From Bacteroidales bacterium (lineage in GTDB: Bacteria > Bacteroidota > Bacteroidia > Bacteroidales > Tenuifilaceae): 8,305 bases of DNA. Below the pieces are notes generated by a model that saw only the letters and a list, made by a program, of their open reading frames with translations, was not told the DNA's origin and searched no databases. The translations under genes were made by a program, and so were the position numbers. Positions 1 through 7,494 of this stretch are shown here, one piece after another. The first letter of the stretch is position 1, and every line of letters starts with the position of its first letter. The stretch lies in assembly GCA_008933525.1 (NCBI GenBank), contig WBUV01000121.1:1-8305 (forward strand). Direction: 5' to 3'.

Positions 1-1785
1 GTATCTAAACAACCAGATGGTGGCAAGGCCTTGCTTTTTGAGAATACTGGGACTGAGTTTCCGGTGTTAACCAATGCAATGGGGTCGATTAAGAGGATGT
101 GTCTTGCTTTGGGTGTTGACGATTTGGAAGATATCAGGGCTGAGATGAGCTCTCTTTTTAAGGAACTAGTTGGTCCGAAAGATGGTCTTTGGGAGAAACT
201 TAGCACTTTGCCAAAACTTGGTAAGGTGGCCAGTTGGATGCCCTCAGTTTCGAGCGGGAAGGGTGTGTGTCAGGACGTCGTTTATATGGAACCGAATATT
301 GATTTACTTCCTGTTTTAAAATGCTGGCCTTATGATGGTGGTAGGTTTGTTACCCTACCAATGGTAAACACAAAAGACCCACACACGAATATTCGCAATG
401 TAGGGATGTATAGGATGCAAATATTCAATAAAGCTGAAACCGGGATGCATTGGCATCAGCATAAGGTTGGCGCTCGACATTTTGAGGAGTATAAGAGACT
501 TGGCAAGCCTATGCCCGTTGCTGTAGCCTTGGGTGGCGACCCAGTTTATACTTACGCAGCTACTGCTCCAATGCCCGATAATTTTGATGAGTACTTACTT
601 GCAGGTTTCCTTCGGAAAAAGAAGGTGAATTTAGTAAAATGCCTAACAGTAGATTTGGAAGTTCCTGCTGATGTTGATTTTGTGATTGAAGGTTACGTTG
701 ACCCCTCTGACGATTTGGCTTGGGAAGGTCCTTTTGGTGATCATACAGGTTTTTACTCGCTTGCCGATTGGTATCCTCGTTTCCATATCACCTGCATAAC
801 ACACAGGAAGAATGCCATGTACCCTGCTACAATTGTTGGCGTTCCGCCAATGGAGGATGCATACATTGCAAAGGCAACTGAGCGAATATTCCTTGAGCCG
901 ATAAGGTTAACGATGCTTCCCGAACTAAACGATATGAACCTGCCGTTCGAGGGTGTTGCGCATAACATTGCGATTGTTAAAATTAACAATGCATATCCGG
1001 GTCATGCCTATAAGGTGATGAACGCTCTTTGGGGTGCAGGACAAATGATGTTTAATAAGTTTCTAGTGGCTTTGCCCGATAACGTTGATGTTCATAATGC
1101 ACATCAAGTTATTGAGTGCATAGTAAATTCAGTTGATCCTGAGCGTGATATTCATTTTGGAAAAGGGCCTCTAGATGTGCTGGATCACTCGTCGAGCATG
1201 GCTGGATTGGGAACAAAACTATTTATTGATTCTACAATAGGAAAAGAACTAGCATCGGATTTTAGTGCAAATTATCTTGAATTTTCTGATGAAATTGAAA
1301 AGAACTTTGCAGAGGTAAAAGCCATAAACACAAAGATGATTCAGGATGGTTTCCCAATTCTATTTGTTTCCATCGATAAGTCGAAAGTTGTGACTGTAAA
1401 GGATACCTTAGAGCGGATGTTTAAGAATGAATTACTGGGAAAACTTACTGCAATTTTCGCATTAGATTTTGGTGACTCTATTGAAGACTTATCCCTTGCC
1501 CTATGGTTTGTTGCTGGAAATATTGACCCTCAGCGCGACATACATCTTATTAGCCTCGATTCTGATTTAAGAAAACGTGTAGGCTTTGATGGAACTAGAA
1601 AGGCGTATAATACCGATAATTTTAGCCGCGATTGGCCCAATGTTGTGCTAATGGATAAGAAAACCATCGAAAGAGTTGATGAGTTATGGAGCGAATTGGA
1701 CTTAGGCAAGTTTATCTCATCGCCATCAATCCCTCTTCAGGGTCTTCAAGTTGGCGATGAACCTATTGTAAGGTTTGGTTTTTAA
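1..1785 (+). CDS. UbiD-family prenyl-FMN-dependent decarboxylase (5' partial; often named menaquinone biosynthesis decarboxylase)
   Basis: Cytoplasmic enzyme of the UbiD family, which removes a carboxylate from aromatic or unsaturated acids using prenylated FMN made by UbiX. The frame is open from the first base: codons 1-15 (V-S-K-Q-P-D-G-G-K-A-L-L-F-E-N) match the family's near-N-terminal P-D-G-G-x-A-L-L-F-E-N motif. The start is therefore upstream, with roughly 20-40 residues missing; the TTG at base 31 is internal. Counting codons from base 1, the cofactor and metal set is complete: N133-x4-R138 (in NVGMYR), H154 and E230. The catalytic acids E242 and D247 lie in the hallmark EGPFGDHTG motif; with R138 they form the Glu-Arg-Glu/Asp triad known from Fdc1 and UbiD. 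The protein exceeds 594 residues, longer than E. coli UbiD (about 497) but usual for Bacteroidota homologues. It ends in TAA at 1783, 57 bp before the sensor gene. Family assignment is secure. The substrate is inferred only; a menaquinone precursor is plausible because Bacteroidota make menaquinone rather than ubiquinone. Confidence 0.93.
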   Translation, partial: VSKQPDGGKALLFENTGTEFPVLTNAMGSIKRMCLALGVDDLEDIRAEMSSLFKELVGPKDGLWEKLSTLPKLGKVASWMPSVSSGKGVCQDVVYMEPNIDLLPVLKCWPYDGGRFVTLPMVNTKDPHTNIRNVGMYRMQIFNKAETGMHWHQHKVGARHFEEYKRLGKPMPVAVALGGDPVYTYAATAPMPDNFDEYLLAGFLRKKKVNLVKCLTVDLEVPADVDFVIEGYVDPSDDLAWEGPFGDHTGFYSLADWYPRFHITCITHRKNAMYPATIVGVPPMEDAYIAKATERIFLEPIRLTMLPELNDMNLPFEGVAHNIAIVKINNAYPGHAYKVMNALWGAGQMMFNKFLVALPDNVDVHNAHQVIECIVNSVDPERDIHFGKGPLDVLDHSSSMAGLGTKLFIDSTIGKELASDFSANYLEFSDEIEKNFAEVKAINTKMIQDGFPILFVSIDKSKVVTVKDTLERMFKNELLGKLTAIFALDFGDSIEDLSLALWFVAGNIDPQRDIHLISLDSDLRKRVGFDGTRKAYNTDNFSRDWPNVVLMDKKTIERVDELWSELDLGKFISSPSIPLQGLQVGDEPIVRFGF

Positions 1786-1845
1786 TTGGCAGAAACGCAT
1801 TTTTTTTATATCTTAGCCATAATCATACATCCGTTTCTGGCCTTG
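1786..1845 (+). promoter_or_regulatory. Short UbiD-sensor gap and non-ATG start region of the sensor gene
   Basis: No in-frame ATG lies between the UbiD stop (TAA, 1783-1785) and base 2284, which is already deep inside the propeller, so the sensor must start at a rarer codon. Two in-frame TTGs are available. The one at 1786 directly abuts the UbiD stop and would put a second hydrophobic stretch ahead of the signal peptide. The one at 1843 gives M-K-R-T-H followed by a single hydrophobic core and an A-R-S-Q end, a conventional signal peptide, and is preferred. No Shine-Dalgarno sequence precedes either, as is usual in Bacteroidota. The gap is T-rich (a run of T at 1800-1807), with only weak resemblance to the Bacteroides -7 element. 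Confidence 0.55.
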
Positions 1846-4800
1846 AAAAGAACACATTTTTTAATAAGCATTCTAATTTTTTGCAATAGTTTTATTGCAA
1901 GAAGTCAGGTTGTTAATGTTGATCTTTTTAATGCAGACAATGGTCTTCCTCAAACTAACATTAATACAATAATTCAGGATTCAACTGGTTTTTTGTGGAT
2001 AGGAACACAGGATGGATTATGTAGGTACGATGGTTATCAATTTGTAATATTTACAAATAACCCAATCGATTCGTCTAGTTTAAGTAATAACTTTATTTAT
2101 TCAATAGCCGACGATAATAAAGGGTATTTATGGATCGGAACTAGGTATGGGTTGAGCCGATTTGATAAAAATACCGGAAAATTCAAGAATTACTATTCCT
2201 CTGGTAATAATTTAAATTCTCTGTCGAGCAACGCGGTTTTTAAAGTGTTTGTTGACAGACAAGGGTTGGTTTGGGTAAAAACAATGGAGGCACTACATCT
2301 TTATAGTCCCGCTAAAGACCACTTTGTCCGATACCCTCATTTTAATGATGTCTTTAATATCCCCTCGGAAATTGTTGCCAATCAAATTTATGAGGACTCA
2401 CAAGCACGAATCTGGATTGGTACTAAGGATGGATTAATGTTTTTCGATAAGACCCTTGGAGTTTTTAAGCGGTACTTTACCGATCCAAATAACCCAAACT
2501 CAATCATTAGTAATAGAGTTACTTCGATATTTGAAGATTCGAATGGATTATTATGGATTGGGACAGATTTAGGACTGTGTAGATTTGATTTTAAAACTCA
2601 AAAGTTTTATTCAGTAGCAAACTATTCGCACAAGAATATAACATTGAAGGGTAGTGTTATTGAGTTTATTGGAGAAGATAAGGATAAGTTTCTGTGGATA
2701 GGGACTGATAAAGGTTTTTATAAATTCTTTCAGAATGGAGAATTAGAGATTGTAGACAATTTAATTTATAATAATCAAAGAATTACCCCGGTTCACGTAT
2801 CTGCAATTTTTAGAGATAAGTCAAATGTGCTTTGGATAGGAACTCAAATTGGTTTAATTAAGTGGAATCCATTTGGAGCACGTTTCAATGGATATGGAAA
2901 AGATATAACAGGTAATGCTCTTTTCTCCAATAACATAGTCTCCTCTATATTCGAGGATAATGGCGTTGTATGGATTGGTACTTGGGGATCCGGACTACAT
3001 TTGTTTAACCCTGCTATCGGTTCAACTATTAAAAGTTTTAAAGCAGGTATGGTAGGTGGACTAAATAACGATTTTGTTCATTCCATCTATAAAACAAGCA
3101 ATGACGAAATATTGGTTGGTACCAGAAATGGATTATTCCTTTATAATTCCAACAGGAGTGCTTTTGTGGATTATTTCGATTTTAAAGGGAAATACTCCGG
3201 CGAGATTTTCAATAACAACAGAATTTATTCAATTGACGAAGATTCCGCTGGTAATTTGTGGATTGCGACTCGTTCAGGGCTTCATGCTGTGTTTAGTAAT
3301 AAGATTCGAAGTTTTTATTCGCGCAGAAGAGATTCTCTATCTATTTCGGGTAACGAAGTTTATGATGTAATGGTCGATAGTCGGGGGTATATATGGGCCG
3401 GAACCAACAATGGTTTGAGCGTAATTTCTCCTGATCTTTCCTCTGTAACTGTGTTTCAACGGCCTGCTCAATATACCGGTAAGGAGTTGATCTCTAACGA
3501 AATTCTTTGCTTGCACGAGGATCAGAATGGTTTTATATGGGTTGGAACAACCTCTGGGTTACATAAGTATAACCGACAGAGTAATAGATTTAAGCTGTAT
3601 ACCGACCTGCAGAACCTTCCAAATAAAGTGATAAATGCAATTGAGGAAGATGACCAAGGACGGCTCTGGATTAGCACAAACAAGGGCTTAGTTGTATTAA
3701 ATCCTATCACCGATTTAGTTCGATCTTACACAACCTCCGATGGCTTACTTAGTAATGAGTTCAATATTGGCGCAAGTTTTAAATCCGATAAGGGTGATAT
3801 GTTCTTTGGTTCAATTTTAGGATATAATAGTTTTAACCCCGATTCAATCCCCATAAATACAACTGTTCCAAATGTTTGTATCACCCGGATCGAAATAATT
3901 GGAAGTCAGGGTGTGGATGTGATTTATCCAAACAGTATCGATAAAATTAAAGTTCCCCAGGATTTTAAAACTTTAACCATTGAGTTTTCTGCCTTAGATT
4001 TTAATCATCCCGAAAAGAATTTGTACCGTTATCAGATGTCCGGTATGGATGATAAATGGATGGAGGTTGGACACAAAAACTCTGCAACATTTACAAACCT
4101 GGATGAAGGCACGTACTTTTTTAAAGTAATGGGTGCAAATAGCGATCAAATATGGTGTGCCGATCCTACAGTGCTGAAAATTCAAATTTCTGTTCCCCTT
4201 TGGCGATCGAGAGTTGCACTAATAATATATGGTACGTTAGTTTTTGTTTTATTGCTTTCGTGGTTCTACTATAGGAATAAGAACCTAAAAAAGATCAACA
4301 AACTCCTAAACGAAAGAGAGTTTGTGCTGGTTGAGCTCGAAAAGCAAAAGGAAGAGTTGATGTATAAAAATAAGAATATCACGGATAGTATTAACTATGC
4401 TAAACGAATTCAGGATGCAATTCTTCCACCTATCAACTCATTCAAAACGTACCTGCCCGATTCATTCATTCTCTTTATGCCGAAGGATATTGTAAGTGGT
4501 GATTTTTATTGGATAAACGAAACTAAAAACAAAACCTTCGTTGCCGTTGTGGATTGTACTGGCCATGGTGTGCCAGGTGCGTTTATGTCGATTATAGGTA
4601 TTGAATTGCTTAGGAACATAACCAATATCGAAGGTGTTGATGATGCCGCTGAAATTCTGAATAGGTTGAGCATTAGTATTCATGAAACTTTTTCAGCAGG
4701 TGTCCTACTCAGTGAGGGAGGAATTAAGGTTAAGGATGGCATGGATGTGGCTTTCTGTGTTATTGATAAGGAGTACAATATTTTGCAGTTCTCAGGGGCA

Positions 4801-5160
4801 TTTAGCAATCTATACCTGCTTCGCGATGGCAAAATAATTGAAGTAAAGGGCGATCGTTATTCGGTTGGTATGGCTTCCGATACAGGACATTTACTTTTCA
4901 GTAGCCACTACATTCCTATTCAACCCAACGATATGCTTTATATCTTTACCGATGGTTATGTCGATCAGTTTGGCGGACCCGATAGCAAAAAGTTTAAATT
5001 CCGTCGTTTTCGCCACTTATTGCTTAACATTCACAAACTACCTCTCGATCAGCAACGAAAATTACTTTATGATAGCATGATGGAGTGGAAGGGCGACAAT
5101 GAGCAAGTTGATGATATTCTGATTATTGGTATTCGCCCCGATTTGAGCTGCATGTTTTAA
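1843..5160 (+). CDS. Membrane sensor phosphatase: two-component propeller repeats, Y_Y_Y domain, one TM helix, PP2C/SpoIIE domain
   Basis: Predicted inner-membrane sensor of 1105 residues from the TTG at 1843. Residues 1-22 form a signal peptide (K-R, hydrophobic core, likely cleavage after A-R-S-Q). Residues 23 to about 672 hold fourteen Reg_prop blades, enough for two seven-bladed propellers. Residues about 707-785 are the Y_Y_Y immunoglobulin-like domain, and 791-810 are a single membrane helix. A charged coiled coil and the Bacteroidota-type linker (SINYAKRIQDAILPP) lead into a C-terminal PP2C/SpoIIE phosphatase. The phosphatase metal-site motifs are all present: D887 (SGDFYW), D904 (DCTGHG), D968 (GMDVAF), D1037 (FTDGYVD) and D1090-D1091 (QVDDIL), so it is probably active. 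By family knowledge such phosphatases act on Ser/Thr-phosphorylated partners, often STAS anti-anti-sigma factors in partner switching; none is encoded here. The propeller and Y_Y_Y module usually belongs to hybrid two-component systems of Bacteroides; here there is no kinase, receiver or DNA-binding domain. The ligand is unknown. The patatin gene follows after 24 bp. Confidence 0.93.
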   Translation: MKRTHFLISILIFCNSFIARSQVVNVDLFNADNGLPQTNINTIIQDSTGFLWIGTQDGLCRYDGYQFVIFTNNPIDSSSLSNNFIYSIADDNKGYLWIGTRYGLSRFDKNTGKFKNYYSSGNNLNSLSSNAVFKVFVDRQGLVWVKTMEALHLYSPAKDHFVRYPHFNDVFNIPSEIVANQIYEDSQARIWIGTKDGLMFFDKTLGVFKRYFTDPNNPNSIISNRVTSIFEDSNGLLWIGTDLGLCRFDFKTQKFYSVANYSHKNITLKGSVIEFIGEDKDKFLWIGTDKGFYKFFQNGELEIVDNLIYNNQRITPVHVSAIFRDKSNVLWIGTQIGLIKWNPFGARFNGYGKDITGNALFSNNIVSSIFEDNGVVWIGTWGSGLHLFNPAIGSTIKSFKAGMVGGLNNDFVHSIYKTSNDEILVGTRNGLFLYNSNRSAFVDYFDFKGKYSGEIFNNNRIYSIDEDSAGNLWIATRSGLHAVFSNKIRSFYSRRRDSLSISGNEVYDVMVDSRGYIWAGTNNGLSVISPDLSSVTVFQRPAQYTGKELISNEILCLHEDQNGFIWVGTTSGLHKYNRQSNRFKLYTDLQNLPNKVINAIEEDDQGRLWISTNKGLVVLNPITDLVRSYTTSDGLLSNEFNIGASFKSDKGDMFFGSILGYNSFNPDSIPINTTVPNVCITRIEIIGSQGVDVIYPNSIDKIKVPQDFKTLTIEFSALDFNHPEKNLYRYQMSGMDDKWMEVGHKNSATFTNLDEGTYFFKVMGANSDQIWCADPTVLKIQISVPLWRSRVALIIYGTLVFVLLLSWFYYRNKNLKKINKLLNEREFVLVELEKQKEELMYKNKNITDSINYAKRIQDAILPPINSFKTYLPDSFILFMPKDIVSGDFYWINETKNKTFVAVVDCTGHGVPGAFMSIIGIELLRNITNIEGVDDAAEILNRLSISIHETFSAGVLLSEGGIKVKDGMDVAFCVIDKEYNILQFSGAFSNLYLLRDGKIIEVKGDRYSVGMASDTGHLLFSSHYIPIQPNDMLYIFTDGYVDQFGGPDSKKFKFRRFRHLLLNIHKLPLDQQRKLLYDSMMEWKGDNEQVDDILIIGIRPDLSCMF
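1909..3858 (+). repeat. Fourteen protein-level propeller repeats (Reg_prop, W-I-G-T-x-x-G-L type)
   Basis: Tandem repeats seen in the translation, with a core D-x-x-G-x-[LI]-W-I-G-T-x-x-G-L-x-x-[FY]. The core Trp, or its equivalent, falls at sensor residues 52, 97, 144, 191, 238, 285, 331, 377, 424, 473, 518, 566, 609 and 654, a spacing of 43-49 residues. Blade 3 (V-W-V-K-T-M-E-A-L), blade 9 (I-L-V-G-T) and blade 14 (M-F-F-G-S) are the most diverged; the rest are close to consensus. Fourteen blades match the two stacked seven-bladed propellers known from Bacteroides hybrid two-component sensors. The repeats are diverged at DNA level, so this reads as an old domain rather than a recent expansion. 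Confidence 0.88.
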
Positions 5161-5184
5161 TTGATTGCTTCTCTTTACCATTGT

Positions 5185-7485
5185 ATGAAAACTCTCATTT
5201 CCACATTCACCCTTTTTTTTCTTTTCCTTGGCTTAATTTCGGGTCAAACCGTTAGTCTCGTTTTAAGCGGAGGCGGAGCAAAAGGCTTGGCTCATATTGG
5301 TGTAATTAAAGCGCTTGAAGAGAATGGGGTTCCAATAAGCAACGTGTCCGGTACATCTATGGGGGCAATTATTGGTGGATTGTACTCCATGGGCTATTCT
5401 CCCGACGAAATGATTGCCCTATTCAAAACCAGAGACTTTAGTAATTGGAGTAAAGGGCGTATTGATAACGATTTGAGGTACAATATTAACAGTTTTACTA
5501 ATAGCGATGCCGAAAACTTAAGCATTGGTTTATCTGCCGATAAAAAAGGGTTGAAACCTAAACTTTTTTCCAGTTATATTCCAACTGTTGGAATGGACAT
5601 CGCCTTTGAAGAACTTTGTGCACAGGCGACGGCGGTTTCTGGTGGCGATTTCAACAGACTTTTTGTTCCCTTTAGGTGTAATGCTTCCGATGTTGTTTCA
5701 AAAAAAATGGTGTACTTCCGAAGTGGTAATTTAGGCTTGGTTATAAGGTCCTCTATGACTTTCCCTATGTACTTTAAACCAATATTTGTTGATTCTGTCC
5801 TGCTTTTCGATGGGGGAATCTACAATAATTTTCTTTGGAGAGAAAGCTTTCAAGAATTCAATCCCGATTTTATAATTGGAAGTAAGGTGGCCTCAAATTC
5901 GAAACAACCCAGCGATGAAGATCCTTTTCAGCAGGTAGAATCAATGATTGTTGGGTTAACCGATTACAGTATTCCCGATTCTATAGGCATTGTCATCGAT
6001 ATTCCATTTCAGGATGTTGGCTTGTTGGACTTTGAAAAGGTTGATGAGATTGTTGATGCTGGATACAACGCAACATTAACCTACATTGCCATTTTGAAGC
6101 AAAAGGTTAACACAAAAGTAGATATTGTTGAGGTCGATAATCGACGAAAGCAATTCAGAGCCAGTTTCCCTGATATGGATATTAGAAATATTTCTGTCTC
6201 AGGGCTTAACGATAAGCAAAAGAAATATGTAAGCAAACTTATTTTTGGGAAAAAGGAGACGATTACTTTTGATAAACTTAAAAGGGATTACTATAGATTA
6301 ATGTCCGATAGAGTGTTTCTCAGGCTTTTCCCAACGTTGGTCTATAACTCAAATTACAATAAGTTTGATGTTTTTGTTGATGCTAAGTTAAAACGATCGG
6401 TAGATGTTGGTGTTGGGCTTGGGCTCTCGTCCGAAGTGGGTAATTCAGGTTTTCTATCAGCAAATTACTCCTGGCTGACTCGTACATCAAATACCATTTA
6501 TTCGAATATTTATTTTGGTAAATTCTACAATAGCGCAAGAGCAAGTTTTGTGAAAATATTCTCCACCCGAATACCTTTGTCGCTTTACTCCCAGGTGGTT
6601 GCAAATCGTTTCGATTATCATAGTAGCAATCCCATTCCTTTTTTTGAAGATACAAAGCCACCCTATGTTATTCAATCAGAATTATTTGGTACGGTTGGGG
6701 TCCGCTTTAGCCATACAAGCGCAGCCAATTATTCCGCAATGATTTCGGTAGGAGAAAAGGCTGACGATTACTATCAGATTGAGAATTATTATTCCTACGA
6801 CAAACCCGATAGGACGATTTTTAAGTTTATCAAAAGTACGTTGAAGTACCAAAAACAAACGCTGAATAATAAGCAATTTGCTACTCGAGGGAGAAATCAG
6901 ATTGTTTGTTTTTCGCTTTATTCTGGCGAGGAGATTCATAGCCCTGGAACAACCGCTCCATCAATTCTAAAATCGACTCAGCATCATCTTTTTCCAACTA
7001 TTTATGTTCACAACGAGAGTTATCACAAATTATTTCGACGTCGATTCTGGGTAGGATTTAGCTTTGACGCATACTGGTCGGGGCAGAGTTTTTTTAACAA
7101 CTACCATGCAACAATACTGTCGCTAAATCAGTATTGTCCCACATCGCACTCCAATTCATTATTTTTTCAGAATTACAGGAATAGCAGGTATGTTGCTGCC
7201 GGACTTATTCCATTGTTTGAGTTAAGCAAAAGTATCCATTTAAGACTTGAGTTATATCTTTATCAGCCGGTTAAAGTGATTGATGCAGATGTAAACAATG
7301 AACCAATTTGGGGTGGAGTGCTAAAGAATAGGTGGTTAATTAGTTCCGGATCATTCGTTTATTCATCGCCAATTGGGCCAATCTCTGCAACAGCAGCATA
7401 CTACCCGTCCAATGGCAGAAATGAACTATACTTTAGCCTATCGTTTGGCTACTCAATTTTCAATCCTAAAGTTTTTGAGAATTAA
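5185..7485 (+). CDS. Patatin-like phospholipase/esterase fused to POTRA and outer-membrane beta-barrel (type Vd, PlpD-like)
   Basis: Predicted outer-membrane lipid hydrolase of 766 residues. The ATG at 5185 is chosen because it gives a clean signal peptide (M-K-T, a Leu/Phe-rich core, ending I-S-G-Q around residue 21); a TTG at 5161 directly after the upstream stop would only add eight residues. The patatin domain spans about 23-310: oxyanion loop S28-G-G-G-A-K-G34, nucleophile S58 in G-T-S-M-G, and catalytic Asp D209 in D-G-G. The Ser-Asp dyad is therefore intact. Residues about 333-402 look like one POTRA domain (I-R-N-I-S-V-S-G start). The remainder to 766 has alternating aromatic/polar strands of a BamA/Omp85-type barrel, as in Pseudomonas PlpD and Fusobacterium FplA. 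The last residues are F-E-N, so the usual terminal aromatic is absent. It lies 24 bp after the sensor gene and probably shares its transcript. Activity on phospholipids is family knowledge; the native substrate is unknown. Confidence 0.92.
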   Translation: MKTLISTFTLFFLFLGLISGQTVSLVLSGGGAKGLAHIGVIKALEENGVPISNVSGTSMGAIIGGLYSMGYSPDEMIALFKTRDFSNWSKGRIDNDLRYNINSFTNSDAENLSIGLSADKKGLKPKLFSSYIPTVGMDIAFEELCAQATAVSGGDFNRLFVPFRCNASDVVSKKMVYFRSGNLGLVIRSSMTFPMYFKPIFVDSVLLFDGGIYNNFLWRESFQEFNPDFIIGSKVASNSKQPSDEDPFQQVESMIVGLTDYSIPDSIGIVIDIPFQDVGLLDFEKVDEIVDAGYNATLTYIAILKQKVNTKVDIVEVDNRRKQFRASFPDMDIRNISVSGLNDKQKKYVSKLIFGKKETITFDKLKRDYYRLMSDRVFLRLFPTLVYNSNYNKFDVFVDAKLKRSVDVGVGLGLSSEVGNSGFLSANYSWLTRTSNTIYSNIYFGKFYNSARASFVKIFSTRIPLSLYSQVVANRFDYHSSNPIPFFEDTKPPYVIQSELFGTVGVRFSHTSAANYSAMISVGEKADDYYQIENYYSYDKPDRTIFKFIKSTLKYQKQTLNNKQFATRGRNQIVCFSLYSGEEIHSPGTTAPSILKSTQHHLFPTIYVHNESYHKLFRRRFWVGFSFDAYWSGQSFFNNYHATILSLNQYCPTSHSNSLFFQNYRNSRYVAAGLIPLFELSKSIHLRLELYLYQPVKVIDADVNNEPIWGGVLKNRWLISSGSFVYSSPIGPISATAAYYPSNGRNELYFSLSFGYSIFNPKVFEN

Positions 7486-7494
7486 ATTGCGCGA

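Noticed and set aside
753..989. Minus-strand open frame of 78 codons inside the UbiD gene
   Set aside because: It lies wholly opposite conserved UbiD sequence and resembles no known family.
1774..1814. Possible Bacteroidota promoter ahead of the sensor (TTTG at 1774, TATATCTT at 1807)
   Set aside because: The -7-like box matches only four of six defined positions and the spacing to the upstream TTTG (29 bases) is too long.
1855..1884. Cysteine in the sensor signal peptide (L-I-F-C) as a lipoprotein box
   Set aside because: Phe directly before Cys is not accepted by the lipobox, and a later TM helix already anchors the protein.
3074..3370. Plus-strand open frame of 98 codons within the propeller region
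   Set aside because: It overlaps strongly conserved propeller repeats in another frame and has no recognisable domain.
5176..5183. TACCATTG, a five-of-six match to the Bacteroides -7 element just before the patatin ATG
   Set aside because: There is no -33 element at proper spacing, and transcription would start at or after the ATG.
6383..6939. Minus-strand open frames opposite the patatin barrel
   Set aside because: They lie opposite the barrel, overlap one another, and show no domain or signal; chance opening in AT-rich coding DNA.
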